Positions 34,606 through 49,870 of a stretch of 64,000 nucleotides of DNA are shown piece after piece; within the stretch, counting starts at the first letter, position 1; every line of letters begins with the position of its first letter. The notes beneath the pieces were generated by a model. It worked only from the letters and a program-made list of their open reading frames with translations. It ran no database searches and was not told where the DNA came from. This stretch comes from Gammaproteobacteria bacterium (GTDB lineage Bacteria > Pseudomonadota > Gammaproteobacteria > Steroidobacterales > Steroidobacteraceae), in the NCBI GenBank assembly GCA_003164785.1, contig PLUE01000037.1:62001-126000 (forward strand), in the 5' to 3' direction. A program made the translations under genes and the position numbers.

Positions 34606-35682
34606 CTAGGTTTGAATGAACAACGAACGTTCTTTGAACAGCGGCGAGCTGTAGATCCGATCGAGGCCCTGGTCGTGCTCGTGATGGTATTGCTCCAGCC
34701 GTTCCACCTCGGCCTTGCACCCAAGGATCAGCGGGACGCGTTGGTGCAATTCGGTGGGCTGCAGATCGAGGATGCGCTCGCGGCCGGTGGACGCCGCGCC
34801 GCCCGCCTGTTCGACCAGCATGGCCATCGGGTTTGCCTCATAGAGGAGCCGCAACCGTCCCGCTTTGGCGGGGTCCTTCGTGTCCCGTGGGTACATGAAC
34901 AAGCCGCCGCGAATCAGGATGCGATGCACCTCCGCCACGAGGGAGGCGATCCAACGCATGTTGAAATCCTTCTCGCGCAGGCCGCCCCTGCCGGCCAGGC
35001 ACTCGACCACGTAGCGCTTCACCGGCGGTTCCCAGAAGCGCTCGTTGGAGGCGTTGATGGCGAACTCGCTGGCCTCGTCCGGAATGCGCATGTTCGGATG
35101 CGTCAGGATGAATTCGCCGAAGCCTCGATCGAGCGTGAAGCCATGCACGCCGCGCCCCACGGTGAACACCAGCATGGTGGTGGCGCCGTAGATGGCATAG
35201 CCGGCGCACAGTTGGCGGGCTCCAGGTTGGAGGAAATCAGCGGCGGTCGGTGCGTCGGTGCCGTTGGGCGCCTTGAGCACCGAGAAGATGCTGCCGACGG
35301 GGGCGTTGATGTCGATGTTGCTGGATCCGTCCAGAGGATCGAACGACAACAGGTATTTGCCGCGCGGGTATTCGTCCGGGATCTGGTAGGGTTCCTCCAG
35401 CTCCTCGGACACCATGCCGGCCAGATGCCCGCCATACTCGCTGGTGCGCAGGAAAATGTCGTTCGATATGACGTCGAGCTTCATCTGGGTCTCGCCCTGG
35501 ACGTTGACGGCCTGCGCGGATCCGTGTGCGCCCGCCAGGGCGCCGCGCCCGACGATGAAGCTGATGCGCTTGCAGGCCAGGCGTACGTAATTCAGCAGCG
35601 CGGTGAAGTCGCCGTTTGCCTGCGGGAAGCGGCGCTGCTCCTCGATCATGAACTCGGTTATCGTTTTTTCTCTTATGCTCAT
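34606..35682 (-). CDS. cbbF: Fructose-1,6-bisphosphatase, class I
   Basis: The protein has 358 aa. It hydrolyses fructose-1,6-bisphosphate (and perhaps sedoheptulose-bisphosphate) for RuBP regeneration. The metal-site motif [23 protein letters not shown] is intact, as are [23 protein letters not shown] and [13 protein letters not shown] segments. AAGGGGGGAG precedes the ATG. It sits between cbbY and cbbP. The symbol is given for its operon context; as a class-I enzyme it could also be called fbp. Confidence 0.95.
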   Translation of the reverse strand: MSIREKTITEFMIEEQRRFPQANGDFTALLNYVRLACKRISFIVGRGALAGAHGSAQAVNVQGETQMKLDVISNDIFLRTSEYGGHLAGMVSEELEEPYQIPDEYPRGKYLLSFDPLDGSSNIDINAPVGSIFSVLKAPNGTDAPTAADFLQPGARQLCAGYAIYGATTMLVFTVGRGVHGFTLDRGFGEFILTHPNMRIPDEASEFAINASNERFWEPPVKRYVVECLAGRGGLREKDFNMRWIASLVAEVHRILIRGGLFMYPRDTKDPAKAGRLRLLYEANPMAMLVEQAGGAASTGRERILDLQPTELHQRVPLILGCKAEVERLEQYHHEHDQGLDRIYSSPLFKERSLFIQT

Positions 35683-35701
35683 TTCTCCCCCCTTGAACCA
35701 T

Positions 35702-36430
35702 TCAATACGCGAATGCCACTCTCGTCATCATCAGATGATCGTCAATTTCTCTGATGCCCAGCCGCGCGACCAGTGCCGGCAGCACCAGATCTGCGGCGGA
35801 AAAATCCTCGGTCTGCGTCCAATAGCTCGGCGTGACGAGGGTGTACAGTCCGGCCGCTTTGGCCGCGCGCAGGCCATTCGCCGAATCCTCGATGGCGGCG
35901 CACTCGTCCGGCGCGAGGTCGAGTTCGTGCAGCACGTACCGGTAGATGTCCGGGGCGGGCTTCTTGCGCTCGACTTGATCACCCGCCCCGATGACGGCGA
36001 AGCGGTCGAGCGCATTCCAGCCGAGCGTGGTGCGCAGCAGCGCCTCGATGTTCGAGAAGGTGGTGGTCGAGGCGATGGCGACCCGGAGCTTGAGGCGCTC
36101 GGCCTCGTCGAGCAGGCGCAGCACGCCGTCGCGTAGCGGCACGTCTCCGGCCAGGATCCGCCGGGTGTAGATGTCGGTCTTGGTCTGGTGAATGATGCCG
36201 ATGCGCGCGGTCAACGCGCGCCGGTCGGCAGCCGACAGGGGCAGGGAGGCAATATATGCCACGAGCCGCTCCTTCCCGCCGGTGGTCGACAGCAGGTGGG
36301 CGTACTTGGGCTTGCTCCAATTCCAATTCAGACCGACCTGCAGAAATGCGTCGTTGAAGGAACAGCGATGGGCTTCCTCGGTATCCGCGAGGGTTCCATC
36401 GACATCGAATATCAGGGCTTTTAGTTTCAT
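35702..36430 (-). CDS. cbbY: CbbY-type HAD phosphatase (removes xylulose-1,5-bisphosphate)
   Basis: The protein has 242 aa. The HAD motif I is [19 protein letters not shown], the cap domain follows, then motif II in VAIASTTT, motif [12 protein letters not shown] and motif [21 protein letters not shown]. Characterised CbbY proteins dephosphorylate xylulose-1,5-bisphosphate, a misfire inhibitor of red-type RubisCO. The ATG overlaps the cbbX stop (ATGA, 36427-36430), so the two maintenance proteins are co-translated. Confidence 0.93.
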   Translation of the reverse strand: MKLKALIFDVDGTLADTEEAHRCSFNDAFLQVGLNWNWSKPKYAHLLSTTGGKERLVAYIASLPLSAADRRALTARIGIIHQTKTDIYTRRILAGDVPLRDGVLRLLDEAERLKLRVAIASTTTFSNIEALLRTTLGWNALDRFAVIGAGDQVERKKPAPDIYRYVLHELDLAPDECAAIEDSANGLRAAKAAGLYTLVTPSYWTQTEDFSAADLVLPALVARLGIREIDDHLMMTRVAFAY

Positions 36431-37296
36431 GTGAACACCCGGCTGGCACGAATATCGTCGCCCTCGATGGTCATCAGCGCGTCGCGATCGAGCTTGAGGC
36501 CCTTTTGGGCAAACAGGCGATTCGCCTGGCGCAGGCGCGCCCGATCGAGGGCGTTGCGGATCGAGCGTGCATTGGCAAAGTGCGGCTGGTTCATGCGCAG
36601 CGGGATGTAGTCGTGCAATGCCTGAAGGCCCGACGGGCTCAGGCGGTATTGCATGGTCGTCAACATGCGCTGCGCGATCTCTTCCAGTTCGATGGGCGCG
36701 TAATCGGGAAAATCCAGGTGATGGGCGATGCGCGACGACAGCCCGGGATTGGATCTGAAAAAGGTGTCCATGCGATCGGCGTAACCGGCCAGGATCACGA
36801 CCAGATCGTCACGCTGGTTTTCCATGACCTGCAGCAGGATTTCGATCGCTTCCTGGCCGTAGTCGCGCTCGTTCTCCGGACGGTAGAGATAATAAGCCTC
36901 ATCGATGAACAGCACGCCGCCCATGGCCTTCTTGAGGACTTCCCTGGTCTTGGGCGCGGTATGGCCGATATATTGGCCCACGAGATCGTCGCGGGTGACG
37001 GCCACCAGGTGTCCTTTGCGCACGTAACCCAGCCGGTGCAGGATCTGCGCCATGCGCATCGCCACCGTGGTCTTGCCGGTTCCCGGGTTGCCGGTGAAGG
37101 ACATGTGCAGCGATGGCGATCCGCTGACCAGACCCAGCTGCGCTCGGGCGCGGTCCACCAGCAGCAGCGCCGCGATGTCCCGGATGCGCGCCTTGACGGG
37201 CTTGAGACCGATGAGCTCGTTGTCGAGCTCATCGAGGACCTCCGTGACCCGGGAATCGGCCAGCAGCGCGCTCAAGTCCACATGGTCACCCGTCAT
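36427..37296 (-). CDS. cbbX: CbbX, AAA+ activase of red-type RubisCO
   Basis: The protein has 289 aa. Walker A reads [18 protein letters not shown], Walker [14 protein letters not shown], and a second AAA box follows with the arginine finger region [18 protein letters not shown]. CbbX hexamers pull on the C-terminus of the RubisCO large subunit to release inhibitory sugar phosphates, and occur with form IC/ID enzymes, as here. Its start overlaps the cbbS stop (ATGA at 37293-37296). Confidence 0.96.
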   Translation of the reverse strand: MTGDHVDLSALLADSRVTEVLDELDNELIGLKPVKARIRDIAALLLVDRARAQLGLVSGSPSLHMSFTGNPGTGKTTVAMRMAQILHRLGYVRKGHLVAVTRDDLVGQYIGHTAPKTREVLKKAMGGVLFIDEAYYLYRPENERDYGQEAIEILLQVMENQRDDLVVILAGYADRMDTFFRSNPGLSSRIAHHLDFPDYAPIELEEIAQRMLTTMQYRLSPSGLQALHDYIPLRMNQPHFANARSIRNALDRARLRQANRLFAQKGLKLDRDALMTIEGDDIRASRVFT

Positions 37297-37712
37297 CCGT
37301 AGCGCTCACCTTCGGGTTTCTGCGTCGCATAGCTCTCGATCGTGTATTGGATCTGTCTGCCACCGATCTCATGACGCTTGAGCTGGAACCCAGGTTCCTT
37401 GGACGGGCGGTTGACGATGAAGGACAGGCGCGTGGTCTCGAAGCCGAGGGTGTCGTCGAAGGCATTGACCCGAATGTAGGTTTGAGGGTGCGCCTTGCGG
37501 CAGGAATTTACCTCCATCATGGCGCCGGCGGCGTCCTTCAGATCGAACATCGGGTTGCCCCACATCTCCCAGTAGACATTGCGCGGGTGGGGATCATCGG
37601 TGTACTCCACGCCGATGGCCCAGCCCTGGTCCAGGGCATAGCCGATCTGGGCGTCGATTTCGCCGTCGGTCAATTCGGGGAGGAACGAGAAAGTGCCTTG
37701 TGTGATTTTCAT
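37293..37712 (-). CDS. cbbS: RubisCO small subunit (form IC, red type)
   Basis: The protein has 139 aa, starting [19 protein letters not shown]. The core reads [35 protein letters not shown]. The C-terminal extension ending in [17 protein letters not shown]...[11 protein letters not shown] forms the beta-barrel extension typical of red-type small subunits. It follows cbbL by 11 bases and is translationally coupled to cbbX. The long upstream open frame is antisense noise within cbbL. Confidence 0.96.
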   Translation of the reverse strand: MKITQGTFSFLPELTDGEIDAQIGYALDQGWAIGVEYTDDPHPRNVYWEMWGNPMFDLKDAAGAMMEVNSCRKAHPQTYIRVNAFDDTLGFETTRLSFIVNRPSKEPGFQLKRHEIGGRQIQYTIESYATQKPEGERYG

Positions 37713-37723
37713 GATCGTTGCCC

Positions 37724-39291
<1,568 letters not shown>

Positions 39292-40218
39292 ATGTCGATT
39301 CAACACGCGTCCTTACGGCAATTGCGGGTGTTCGAGGCGGCCGCCAGCAGCCGTTCGTTTTCCAGGGCGGCCGAGGCGCTGCATCTGACGCAGCCAGGCG
39401 TCTCCATGCATATCAAGGAGTTGGAGATTAATGCTGGAATGCCTCTGTTCGAGAGGATCGGCCGAAAGCTCTACGTGACCGAGGCCGGGCAGGAATTGCT
39501 GAGCCGCGCTCGGGACATCCTGCGCGCGTTGAAGGACGCGGAAGACACGCTCGACGGATTGAAGGGGTTACGTCGCGGGCGCATCAATCTGGCGGTGGTG
39601 AGCACGGCTAAATACTTCGTTCCGCAGTTGCTGGCGCAGTTCGGCAAGGACTTCCCGGAGCTGGAAATCCGCTTGGCGGTGAACAATCGAACTTCCGTGA
39701 TCGGTCAATTGGTCGCGAACGAGGTCGATCTGGCGATCATGGGTCGCTCGCCGCAATCCCTGGATACGGTGGCCGAACCGTTCGCCCAGAATCCGCATGT
39801 GATCATCGCCGCGCCGGATCATCCCCTGGCCGGGCAGCGACAGATCTTGGTCGAGACCGTGGCGAAGGAGCATTTCATCGTCCGCGAGCCCGGTTCCGGC
39901 ACGCGGCTCGCGATGCAGCAGTTCTTCGAGCAGCTGCAGGTGATCTGCAACGTCGGCATGGAAATGGCCAGCAACGAGACCATCAAGCAAGCGGTGATGG
40001 CAGGCATGGGGGTGAGCTTCATTTCGCGCCACACCATCGACTTGGAACTGCAGACCCAGCGATTGGTCATTCTGGATGTCCGCGGCACGCCGGTGATCCG
40101 CCAATGGCATGTGGCGCATCTGGCCAAGAAGCGCTTGTCGCCGACGGCCAGCGCCTTCAAGGAGTTCGTCCTCACGCACGGCCGGGAGTTGCTGCGCGCC
40201 CAAGACGCGTCCGCATGA
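39292..40218 (+). CDS. cbbR: CbbR, LysR-type regulator of the Calvin operon
   Basis: The protein has 308 aa from the ATG preceded by GGGGAG (an ATG seven codons earlier has no site). The helix-turn-helix is SLRQLRVFEAAASSRSFSRAAEALHLTQPGVSMHIKELE. The effector domain includes VNNRTSVIGQLVANEVDLAIMGRSP, usual for CbbR, and MAGMGVSFISRHTIDLE. Divergent placement from cbbL is the classic arrangement. CbbR normally responds to RuBP, PEP or NADPH. Confidence 0.92.
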   Translation: MSIQHASLRQLRVFEAAASSRSFSRAAEALHLTQPGVSMHIKELEINAGMPLFERIGRKLYVTEAGQELLSRARDILRALKDAEDTLDGLKGLRRGRINLAVVSTAKYFVPQLLAQFGKDFPELEIRLAVNNRTSVIGQLVANEVDLAIMGRSPQSLDTVAEPFAQNPHVIIAAPDHPLAGQRQILVETVAKEHFIVREPGSGTRLAMQQFFEQLQVICNVGMEMASNETIKQAVMAGMGVSFISRHTIDLELQTQRLVILDVRGTPVIRQWHVAHLAKKRLSPTASAFKEFVLTHGRELLRAQDASA

Positions 40219-40263
40219 TCGAGGCGGAGCACGCACCGGTCGGGCGGCTCATCGTCGATATCG

Positions 40264-41178
40264 TCAGTGCGCCTGTGGCCGCTTCAGTAGAGCGGTGCGG
40301 TCGACCGATTTGACCAACAGGTTCACGACGGTGCCGCCGCGCACCAGGGTCAACGGCACGCCGATGCCGGCGGGTCCCGTCGACCACAACACGCGATAGA
40401 ACTGCGCCAGCGTGCGGACCTCGATGTCGCCCACCTGGCTGATGAGATCGCCTTCGCGCATGTCGGCGATCTGCGCCGGACTGCCGTCGGCGACACCGGT
40501 CACGTAGACCTTGCCCGAGACTTCCACTGCATAAACGCCCAACCAGGGCCGCGTTTGTCGATTGGCCCGGCCGCGGGTCAACAGGTCGTTCAAAATCGGC
40601 TTGAGCAGGTCGATGGGCACGAACATGTTGGCGTTGGTTTCCTCGCCGCTCACCGTTTCGCGCACCAGCAGCGAACCCAGCCCCACCAGCGATCCTTGGT
40701 GGTCGACCAAGGCCGCGCCGGACCAATGGGGGTGAGCCGGCACGGTGAATATGGCGCCATCGACCAGGTATTCCCAGGTTCCGGCGAACTCACGGCGCAG
40801 CAGGATCTCCACCTCCTGCTCGCGGGCGAATTCCGGATGACGCAACAGCCGGGCGGTGTCGCCCGCCTGGATCCCCGCCGATGATCCCAACTGCAGCGGC
40901 GCGACGTCCAGCGCCTCGAGAGGCAGGACCAAGCCGAACCCGGTGACCTGGTCGTAGGCCAGGGCATGGCCTGCCACCTCGCGACCATTCACGGTCAGCC
41001 AGACGTCCGTGGCTTCGGTGATGAGATAGCCGATGGTCAGGATCAACCCGTCGGCGCCGATGACGATGCCATTGCCCAGACGCTCCGAGCCGAGAATGCC
41101 GGCGGTGAACGCGTCTTCCGGCACGACCGCGCGCAGCTTGACGATGGACTGGAGGATCGACCGGTTCTCGGACATCAT
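40264..41178 (-). CDS. Trypsin-like (S1C)/PDZ protein with catalytic triad lost
   Basis: The protein has about 304 aa, taking the ATG at MMSENRSILQ (a GTG 12 codons earlier is possible). A DegP/HtrA-like protease domain is followed by one PDZ domain (YVTGVADGSPAQIADMREGDLISQVGD). The active-site positions are changed. The His motif, normally LTNxHVV, reads LTIGYLITEA; the Asp strand, normally DLALL, reads GFGLVLPLEA. Only the Ser region resembles the original (HWSGAALVDHQGSLVG in place of GNSGGPL). No signal peptide is visible. It is probably a binding or chaperone-like pseudo-protease. It is convergent with cbbR. Confidence 0.8.
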   Translation of the reverse strand: MMSENRSILQSIVKLRAVVPEDAFTAGILGSERLGNGIVIGADGLILTIGYLITEATDVWLTVNGREVAGHALAYDQVTGFGLVLPLEALDVAPLQLGSSAGIQAGDTARLLRHPEFAREQEVEILLRREFAGTWEYLVDGAIFTVPAHPHWSGAALVDHQGSLVGLGSLLVRETVSGEETNANMFVPIDLLKPILNDLLTRGRANRQTRPWLGVYAVEVSGKVYVTGVADGSPAQIADMREGDLISQVGDIEVRTLAQFYRVLWSTGPAGIGVPLTLVRGGTVVNLLVKSVDRTALLKRPQAH

Positions 41179-41247
41179 GGTGCAGACGGTAGCCTGATCT
41201 TGCCCGGGTGTCACTAAGGGGCCCGCAGCAGCATCGTCGCCGCCGCT

Positions 41248-41430
41248 TCACCGCTTTTGCAGGGCGCCGTGCACCGTGCCCCAGTGGCCCGACACCGCGG
41301 TGTGCTCGCCCGCAAAGTAGAGGGTTTCGTCGATCGGGGCGGCCATGTCCCGCGAGGCGTCGAGCGCGGTGGTCGCGATGATGGCGAAGGCAACCGTGTC
41401 GCGAGCGGCGACGCTGGCGCTGCGATGATG
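41248..41430 (-). pseudogene. C-terminal remnant of a flavin amine oxidase
   Basis: On the minus strand a frame reads IDETLYFAGEHTAVSGHWGTVHGAL and stops. This is the C-terminal FAD-contact motif of monoamine-oxidase-like flavoproteins (LFFAGEHTxxxxxGTVHGA). About 60 residues are recognisable; the rest of the gene is missing, and no start or ribosome site is present. It occupies the gap upstream of the PDZ protein gene. Confidence 0.65.
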
Positions 41431-41561
41431 CGATAGTATCAGGCGCGGGTTAGGCGTTGAACCGTCAGCCGGGGCCTACGGGTTGTTGCGCCCCGGGGAG
41501 ATTGGCCTGGCCGCGTCAACTCGATAGGCTGTCCTCGGTCAATCATTTGAGGAGTGGTTAC

Positions 41562-41753
41562 ATGGCCGACACACAACGGGGCGGTAATTCGCCTGCCAGT
41601 GAGAACAAACCGATGGAGGCGGAACGCGCCAAAGCCGAGCGTGAGGCCCGGGAGGAGAGCGTCTCGAAACCCGGTGGGTTCAAGAACGATCCGGAAGATC
41701 CCACGAATCCCAACGAAGCGATCGAGCGTCATCGGCGCAAGCTGCGACCGTAG
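41562..41753 (+). CDS. Small charged hypothetical protein
   Basis: The protein has 63 aa, starting MADTQRGGNS, preceded by GAGGAG. It is highly charged and hydrophilic (KPMEAERAKAEREAREESVSK, then a DPEDPTNPNEAIERHRRK tail) and probably partly helical or disordered. No family is recognised. It precedes the GH15 gene on the same strand. Confidence 0.6.
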   Translation: MADTQRGGNSPASENKPMEAERAKAEREAREESVSKPGGFKNDPEDPTNPNEAIERHRRKLRP

Positions 41754-41819
41754 ACGTGTCCGTCGAGGGCCCGGGCATCGCAGGCTCCAGGGGTGCCATG
41801 AGCCGGCGTCTCGCGCGTC

Positions 41820-43697
41820 ATGCTGCCGACAGCCGCCCGCGCCCGTGATTTGATGCCACTTCCGATCGAGGACTACGCCGTGATCGGCGACTGTCATACC
41901 GCCGCCTTGGTGGGCAAGGACGGCTCCATCGACTGGCTGTGCTTCCCACGCTTCGACTCCGGCGCGTGCTTCGCGGCACTGCTGGGCGGCCCCGAGAACG
42001 GCCGCTGGAGCATCGCGCCGACGGCAACGGTGCGCCGCGTGACGCGTCGCTATCGCGACTCGGGGCTCGTCTTGGAGACCGACATCGAGACGGACGAGGG
42101 GAGCGTGCGTCTGATCGACTTCATGCCCCTGTCGGACCAGCGCTGGGATCTGGTGCGCATCATCGAGGGCTTGAGCGGCACGGTCGCGTTGGCCATGGAG
42201 CTGATCGTGAGATTCGACTACGGGTCCATCCTTCCTTGGGTGCGTCGCGCCGGGCAGGTGCTTTTGATGACGGCGGGGCCGGACACGCTGGAGCTGTGGG
42301 GCACGGTGGATGTCGTCGGGGAGAACATGAAGACGGTCGCCGCATTTTCGGTGTCCGCGGGTGAGCGGCAGTCGTTCGTGCTCAATTACCGACCTTCACA
42401 CCACCGGACGCGGCTGCCGCTCGATGCGCAACACAGCTTGAAGGAGACGGAGAGCCTATGGGGCCTCTGGGCGGCCCGCTGCACCTATCAGGGACAGTGG
42501 CGCGAACCCGTGCTCCGGTCGCTCATCACGCTCAAGTCGCTGATCTACAAACCGACCGGCGGCATCGTCGCGGCCCCGACCACGTCGCTCCCGGAGCAAC
42601 CGGGCGGGGTGCGCAACTGGGATTATCGTTATTGCTGGCTGCGCGACGCCACCTTTACGCTCAACGCATTGTTGCTCGCGGGATACGTCAAGGAGGCGAC
42701 CGATTGGCGCGAATGGCTGCTGCGCGCGGTGGCCGGTTCCCCGAAGGATCTGCAGATCCTGTATGGCGTGAGCGGCGAGCGACGATTGGCGGAGTTCGAA
42801 GTCTCCTGGCTGCCGGGTTACCAAGGGGCGGCGCCGGTGAGAATCGGAAATGCCGCGTCGACGCAGTTTCAGCTCGACGTTTATGGCGAGGTCATGGACA
42901 CGCTGCACAACGCGCGCCTGAGCGGGTTGGATCCGGAACCGGCCGCCTGGAATTTCCAACTGGCGATGCTCGAGTTTCTGGAAACCAAGTGGCAGGATCC
43001 GGACGATGGCATCTGGGAGGTCCGCGGTCCCCGCCGGCACTTCACGCACTCCAAGATGATGGCGTGGGTCGCTTTCGACCGCTGCATCAAGGACGCGGAG
43101 CGCGACGGCCTCGAGGCGCCGTTGGAGCGTTGGCGCGCGATACGCAGCGCCATCCATGCTGAAGTCTGTGAAAAAGGTTTCAACGCGGCGAGCAATGCGT
43201 TTGTCCAATCCTACGAATCCCCCCATCTCGATGCCAGTCTTTTGCTCATGGCGCAGGTCGGCTTCCTGCCGCCGGACGATGCGCGGGTACTCGGCACCAT
43301 CGCCGCCATCGAGCGCGATCTCGTGGTCGACGGCTTGGTGTTGCGCTATCAGACGGAAAGCGGCGTCGATGCCCTGCCGGCTGGCGAGGGCGCGTTCCTG
43401 CCCTGTTCCTTCTGGCTGGCCGATTGCTATGCGTTGACGGGGCGAAGAGCAGAAGGCCTGGCGCTGTTCGAGCGTCTGCTGGCGCTGCGTAATGACGTCG
43501 GGCTGATCGCGGAGGAATACGATCCCCGCGCGAAACGCATGCTGGGCAACTTTCCGCAGGCGCTCACCCACATGGCGCTGGTCAATACCGCGCGTCTGCT
43601 GTCGATGGCGGAACGCGTGGTGCAAAACGCGGCGAAGAGCGGCGAACGACCGGCGGCGGCCTCACTGGTATCGGGCCATACGCCCGCGGTAAATTGA
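41820..43697 (+). CDS. GH15-family glycosidase (glucoamylase/trehalase-like)
   Basis: The protein has up to 625 aa. The true start may be the ATG at 41853, giving MPLPIEDYAVIGDCHTAALVG, the usual beginning of this family. It has the N-terminal DUF5911-type beta domain (VGKDGSIDWLCFPRFDSGACFAALLG) and the (alpha/alpha)6 barrel with GVRNWDYRYCWLRDATFTLNALL, a hallmark of GH15, and EVRGPRRHFTHSKMMAWVAFDR. Acid residues expected in catalysis lie in these blocks. Actinobacterial relatives hydrolyse trehalose. It is cytoplasmic, without a signal peptide. The substrate could be trehalose or malto-oligosaccharides. Confidence 0.9.
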   Translation: MLPTAARARDLMPLPIEDYAVIGDCHTAALVGKDGSIDWLCFPRFDSGACFAALLGGPENGRWSIAPTATVRRVTRRYRDSGLVLETDIETDEGSVRLIDFMPLSDQRWDLVRIIEGLSGTVALAMELIVRFDYGSILPWVRRAGQVLLMTAGPDTLELWGTVDVVGENMKTVAAFSVSAGERQSFVLNYRPSHHRTRLPLDAQHSLKETESLWGLWAARCTYQGQWREPVLRSLITLKSLIYKPTGGIVAAPTTSLPEQPGGVRNWDYRYCWLRDATFTLNALLLAGYVKEATDWREWLLRAVAGSPKDLQILYGVSGERRLAEFEVSWLPGYQGAAPVRIGNAASTQFQLDVYGEVMDTLHNARLSGLDPEPAAWNFQLAMLEFLETKWQDPDDGIWEVRGPRRHFTHSKMMAWVAFDRCIKDAERDGLEAPLERWRAIRSAIHAEVCEKGFNAASNAFVQSYESPHLDASLLLMAQVGFLPPDDARVLGTIAAIERDLVVDGLVLRYQTESGVDALPAGEGAFLPCSFWLADCYALTGRRAEGLALFERLLALRNDVGLIAEEYDPRAKRMLGNFPQALTHMALVNTARLLSMAERVVQNAAKSGERPAAASLVSGHTPAVN

Positions 43698-43901
43698 AAC
43701 GCGGCGTCGAGCAACTCAACGGGTCAATCGTATTGATTCTCGTTCGCATGAAGATCGTGACCTGGATTGAAGCTGCGATGGGCCACGCGGCGAACGGGAT
43801 GATGTACCGTAGCGGTTCGCAAAGAATTAATATTACTTATGAAACCCGGCATGCAAAACGCGGGAACATATTTCCGAGCTTCTCAACGATAGGATCTTAA
43901 G

Positions 43902-44240
43902 ATGCAAACCAAATTCTCACGTCGAACGATCGTCAAGGGCGGTCTCACCGTCGGCGCTTTCGTGCCGGCATTCGCTTTTTTTGCCGGCAACGCCAATGCA
44001 GCCGGGCTGCCTCCATTGGATGTGGGCGATCCGACCGCCAAGGCGCTGGGTTTCCTCACCGATGCGACGAAAGTCGATGCGGCCAGCAATCCGACCTTCA
44101 AGGCCGGTCAAAAGTGCGCCACATGTGCGCAGTACCAAGGCAAGGCGTCCGATGCGACTGCCGGTTGCAATATCTTCGCCGGACATAGTGTCCCCGCTGC
44201 CGGCTGGTGCAAGGTGTGGGCGCAGAAGCCCGGCGCGTAA
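43902..44240 (+). CDS. High-potential iron-sulfur protein (HiPIP), Tat-exported
   Basis: The protein has 112 aa. A twin-arginine signal (FSRRTIVKGGLTVGAFVPAFAFF) ends at ANA, near residue 33. The mature part of about 79 aa has the four [4Fe-4S] cysteines at 72, 75, 89 and 103 (KCATCAQYQG, GCNIFAGHSVPAAGWCKVW), the HiPIP arrangement. HiPIPs carry electrons in the periplasm, to photosynthetic reaction centres or to cytochrome oxidases and from iron or thiosulfate oxidation. No such complex lies in the window. It is monocistronic. Confidence 0.93.
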   Translation: MQTKFSRRTIVKGGLTVGAFVPAFAFFAGNANAAGLPPLDVGDPTAKALGFLTDATKVDAASNPTFKAGQKCATCAQYQGKASDATAGCNIFAGHSVPAAGWCKVWAQKPGA

Positions 44241-44279
44241 ATGTCGGGTATTGCCTTGAAGGCTGAATGATGAATGTCC

Positions 44280-44306
44280 GGCCCGGGCGCGACCAGCGCT
44301 CGGGCC
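44280..44306 (+). terminator. GC hairpin downstream of the HiPIP gene
   Basis: GGCCCGGGCGC and GCGCTCGGGCC pair around a five-base loop with one G-T pair, 40 bases after the HiPIP stop. No U-run follows. Confidence 0.4.
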
Positions 44307-44382
44307 GTCGCGGTAACGCCCTGCGGGCGTTCGACCGACGTCATGGAAGCGCACTGCCGTGGTCCGTTAAGCTGGCGGCATC

Positions 44383-45285
44383 ATGAACCTCACCCGGTCG
44401 ATCCGCGGCATTCCGAGCTTCTCCTTGTACGGGGAGCAGTCGGGCGAGGTCGGACCCACCGAACCGCTGCACATCGAAGACATTCAGTCACGCAGCCGCA
44501 AGTATCTCTGGCAGATCGGCACGCATCGGCACACCCGCTCGAGTCAGTGCGTATTCGTCATGTCGGGTCCGGTGGTGGTCGATCTGGAAGAGGCGCATCT
44601 GGAGTTCGACGGGCCTGCCGTCATCATCATTCCCTCCGGCTCGGCACACGGCTTCGCGTTCCGCGCGGACAGCCACGGCTATGTGCTCACCATGGATCTC
44701 GACCGATTGTTGAGCGCGGCGAGCGCGTCCCATCGGCCGGCCATCGCGACGCTCTTTTCCGTTCCGCGCGCCTGCCACTTGAACTCGGACCGTCGTCTCG
44801 CCGCACGCGCGGCGCAGCTGTTCGGCACGTTGCTCCAGGAGTTCCGCGAACCCGACAGTTTCGCGGCGCCGGTCTGCGGCTGGCTGGCGTGTTCGGTCCT
44901 GTGGATGCTCGCTGCCAGGCTCGTCTCCAGCGCACCCATGGCCACGATGGTCCGGCATGACGCGGAGCGGCTCCGACGATTTCGCGCCGCCGTCGAGGCG
45001 CACTTTCTTCAGCACTGGCCGGTGGCGCGTTACGCGAGGGGTCTGGCGGTGTCCGAAAGCAGCTTGAACCGGCTGTGTCGAGCTCTCGCCGGCGGCACCG
45101 CCTTCGATTTGATTCAACGGCGATTGGCGCTCGAAGCACGCCGTCGACTGGTGCATGTCGCGGGGCCGGTGGGCGGCATCGCGGCGCAGCTGGGGTTCAA
45201 GGATCCGGCGTATTTCTGCCGCTTCTTCCGCAAGCACAACGGCACGTCGCCGAGCGCGTTCCGCCGCCGCCACGGTGGCGGATAA
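44383..45285 (+). CDS. AraC-family regulator (PobR/PobC-like)
   Basis: The protein has 300 aa. The N-terminal cupin-like sensor (residues about 20-120) contains RHTRSSQCVFVMSGPVVVDLEE and IIIPSGSAHGFAF. The C-terminal double helix-turn-helix reads ARGLAVSESSLNRLCRALAGGTAFDLIQRRLALEARR and GGIAAQLGFKDPAYFCRFFRKHNGTSPSAFRRR. It lies just upstream of pobA on the same strand. AraC-type regulators of this architecture activate pobA in other bacteria with 4-hydroxybenzoate as inducer. Confidence 0.88.
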   Translation: MNLTRSIRGIPSFSLYGEQSGEVGPTEPLHIEDIQSRSRKYLWQIGTHRHTRSSQCVFVMSGPVVVDLEEAHLEFDGPAVIIIPSGSAHGFAFRADSHGYVLTMDLDRLLSAASASHRPAIATLFSVPRACHLNSDRRLAARAAQLFGTLLQEFREPDSFAAPVCGWLACSVLWMLAARLVSSAPMATMVRHDAERLRRFRAAVEAHFLQHWPVARYARGLAVSESSLNRLCRALAGGTAFDLIQRRLALEARRRLVHVAGPVGGIAAQLGFKDPAYFCRFFRKHNGTSPSAFRRRHGGG

Positions 45286-45335
45286 GTACCAGCCGGTACC
45301 CGGATCGTACAATACCGGCTGCCGGCCCCTGCTAG

Positions 45336-46547
<1,212 letters not shown>

Positions 46548-46557
46548 AGCCGGCTTG

Positions 46558-46584
46558 GGGTCGCTCAACGCCGTTGAGCGACCC
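46558..46584. terminator. 12-bp perfect hairpin between pobA and ligC
   Basis: GGGTCGCTCAAC and GTTGAGCGACCC flank a GCC loop, between two convergent genes and 11 bases past the pobA stop. It is well placed to end transcription from both sides, though no U-run is present. Confidence 0.65.
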
Positions 46585-46625
46585 TGCGGCGGTTTGCAGC
46601 CCGGCGTGGCCGCGCTGACGTTCGG

Positions 46626-49751
<3,126 letters not shown>

Positions 49752-49768
49752 CGAACGGATTGCCTCGT

Positions 49769-49789
49769 GTTATCAAGTTACGCTATAAC
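49769..49789. promoter_or_regulatory. LysR box GTTAT-N11-ATAAC
   Basis: A perfect five-base inverted repeat with an 11-base spacer, the T-N11-A form of LysR operators, lies 17 bases upstream of the LysR start, in the divergent lig promoter region. Confidence 0.65.
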
Positions 49790-49791
49790 AG

Positions 49792-49819
49792 GTATATAGC
49801 TATTTCCTTGCTAGTATAC
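49792..49819. promoter_or_regulatory. Second inverted repeat in the lig divergent promoter
   Basis: GTATATAGC and GCTAGTATAC are nearly complementary and separated by nine bases. The element adjoins the LysR box and lies about 52 bases ahead of ligK. A pair of such sites is usual for LysR activators (recognition and activation sites). Confidence 0.5.
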
Positions 49820-49870
49820 GTGATAATCCCACCCGCTAACTACTTGCATCAAATCCCAAGGTAAAAACCT

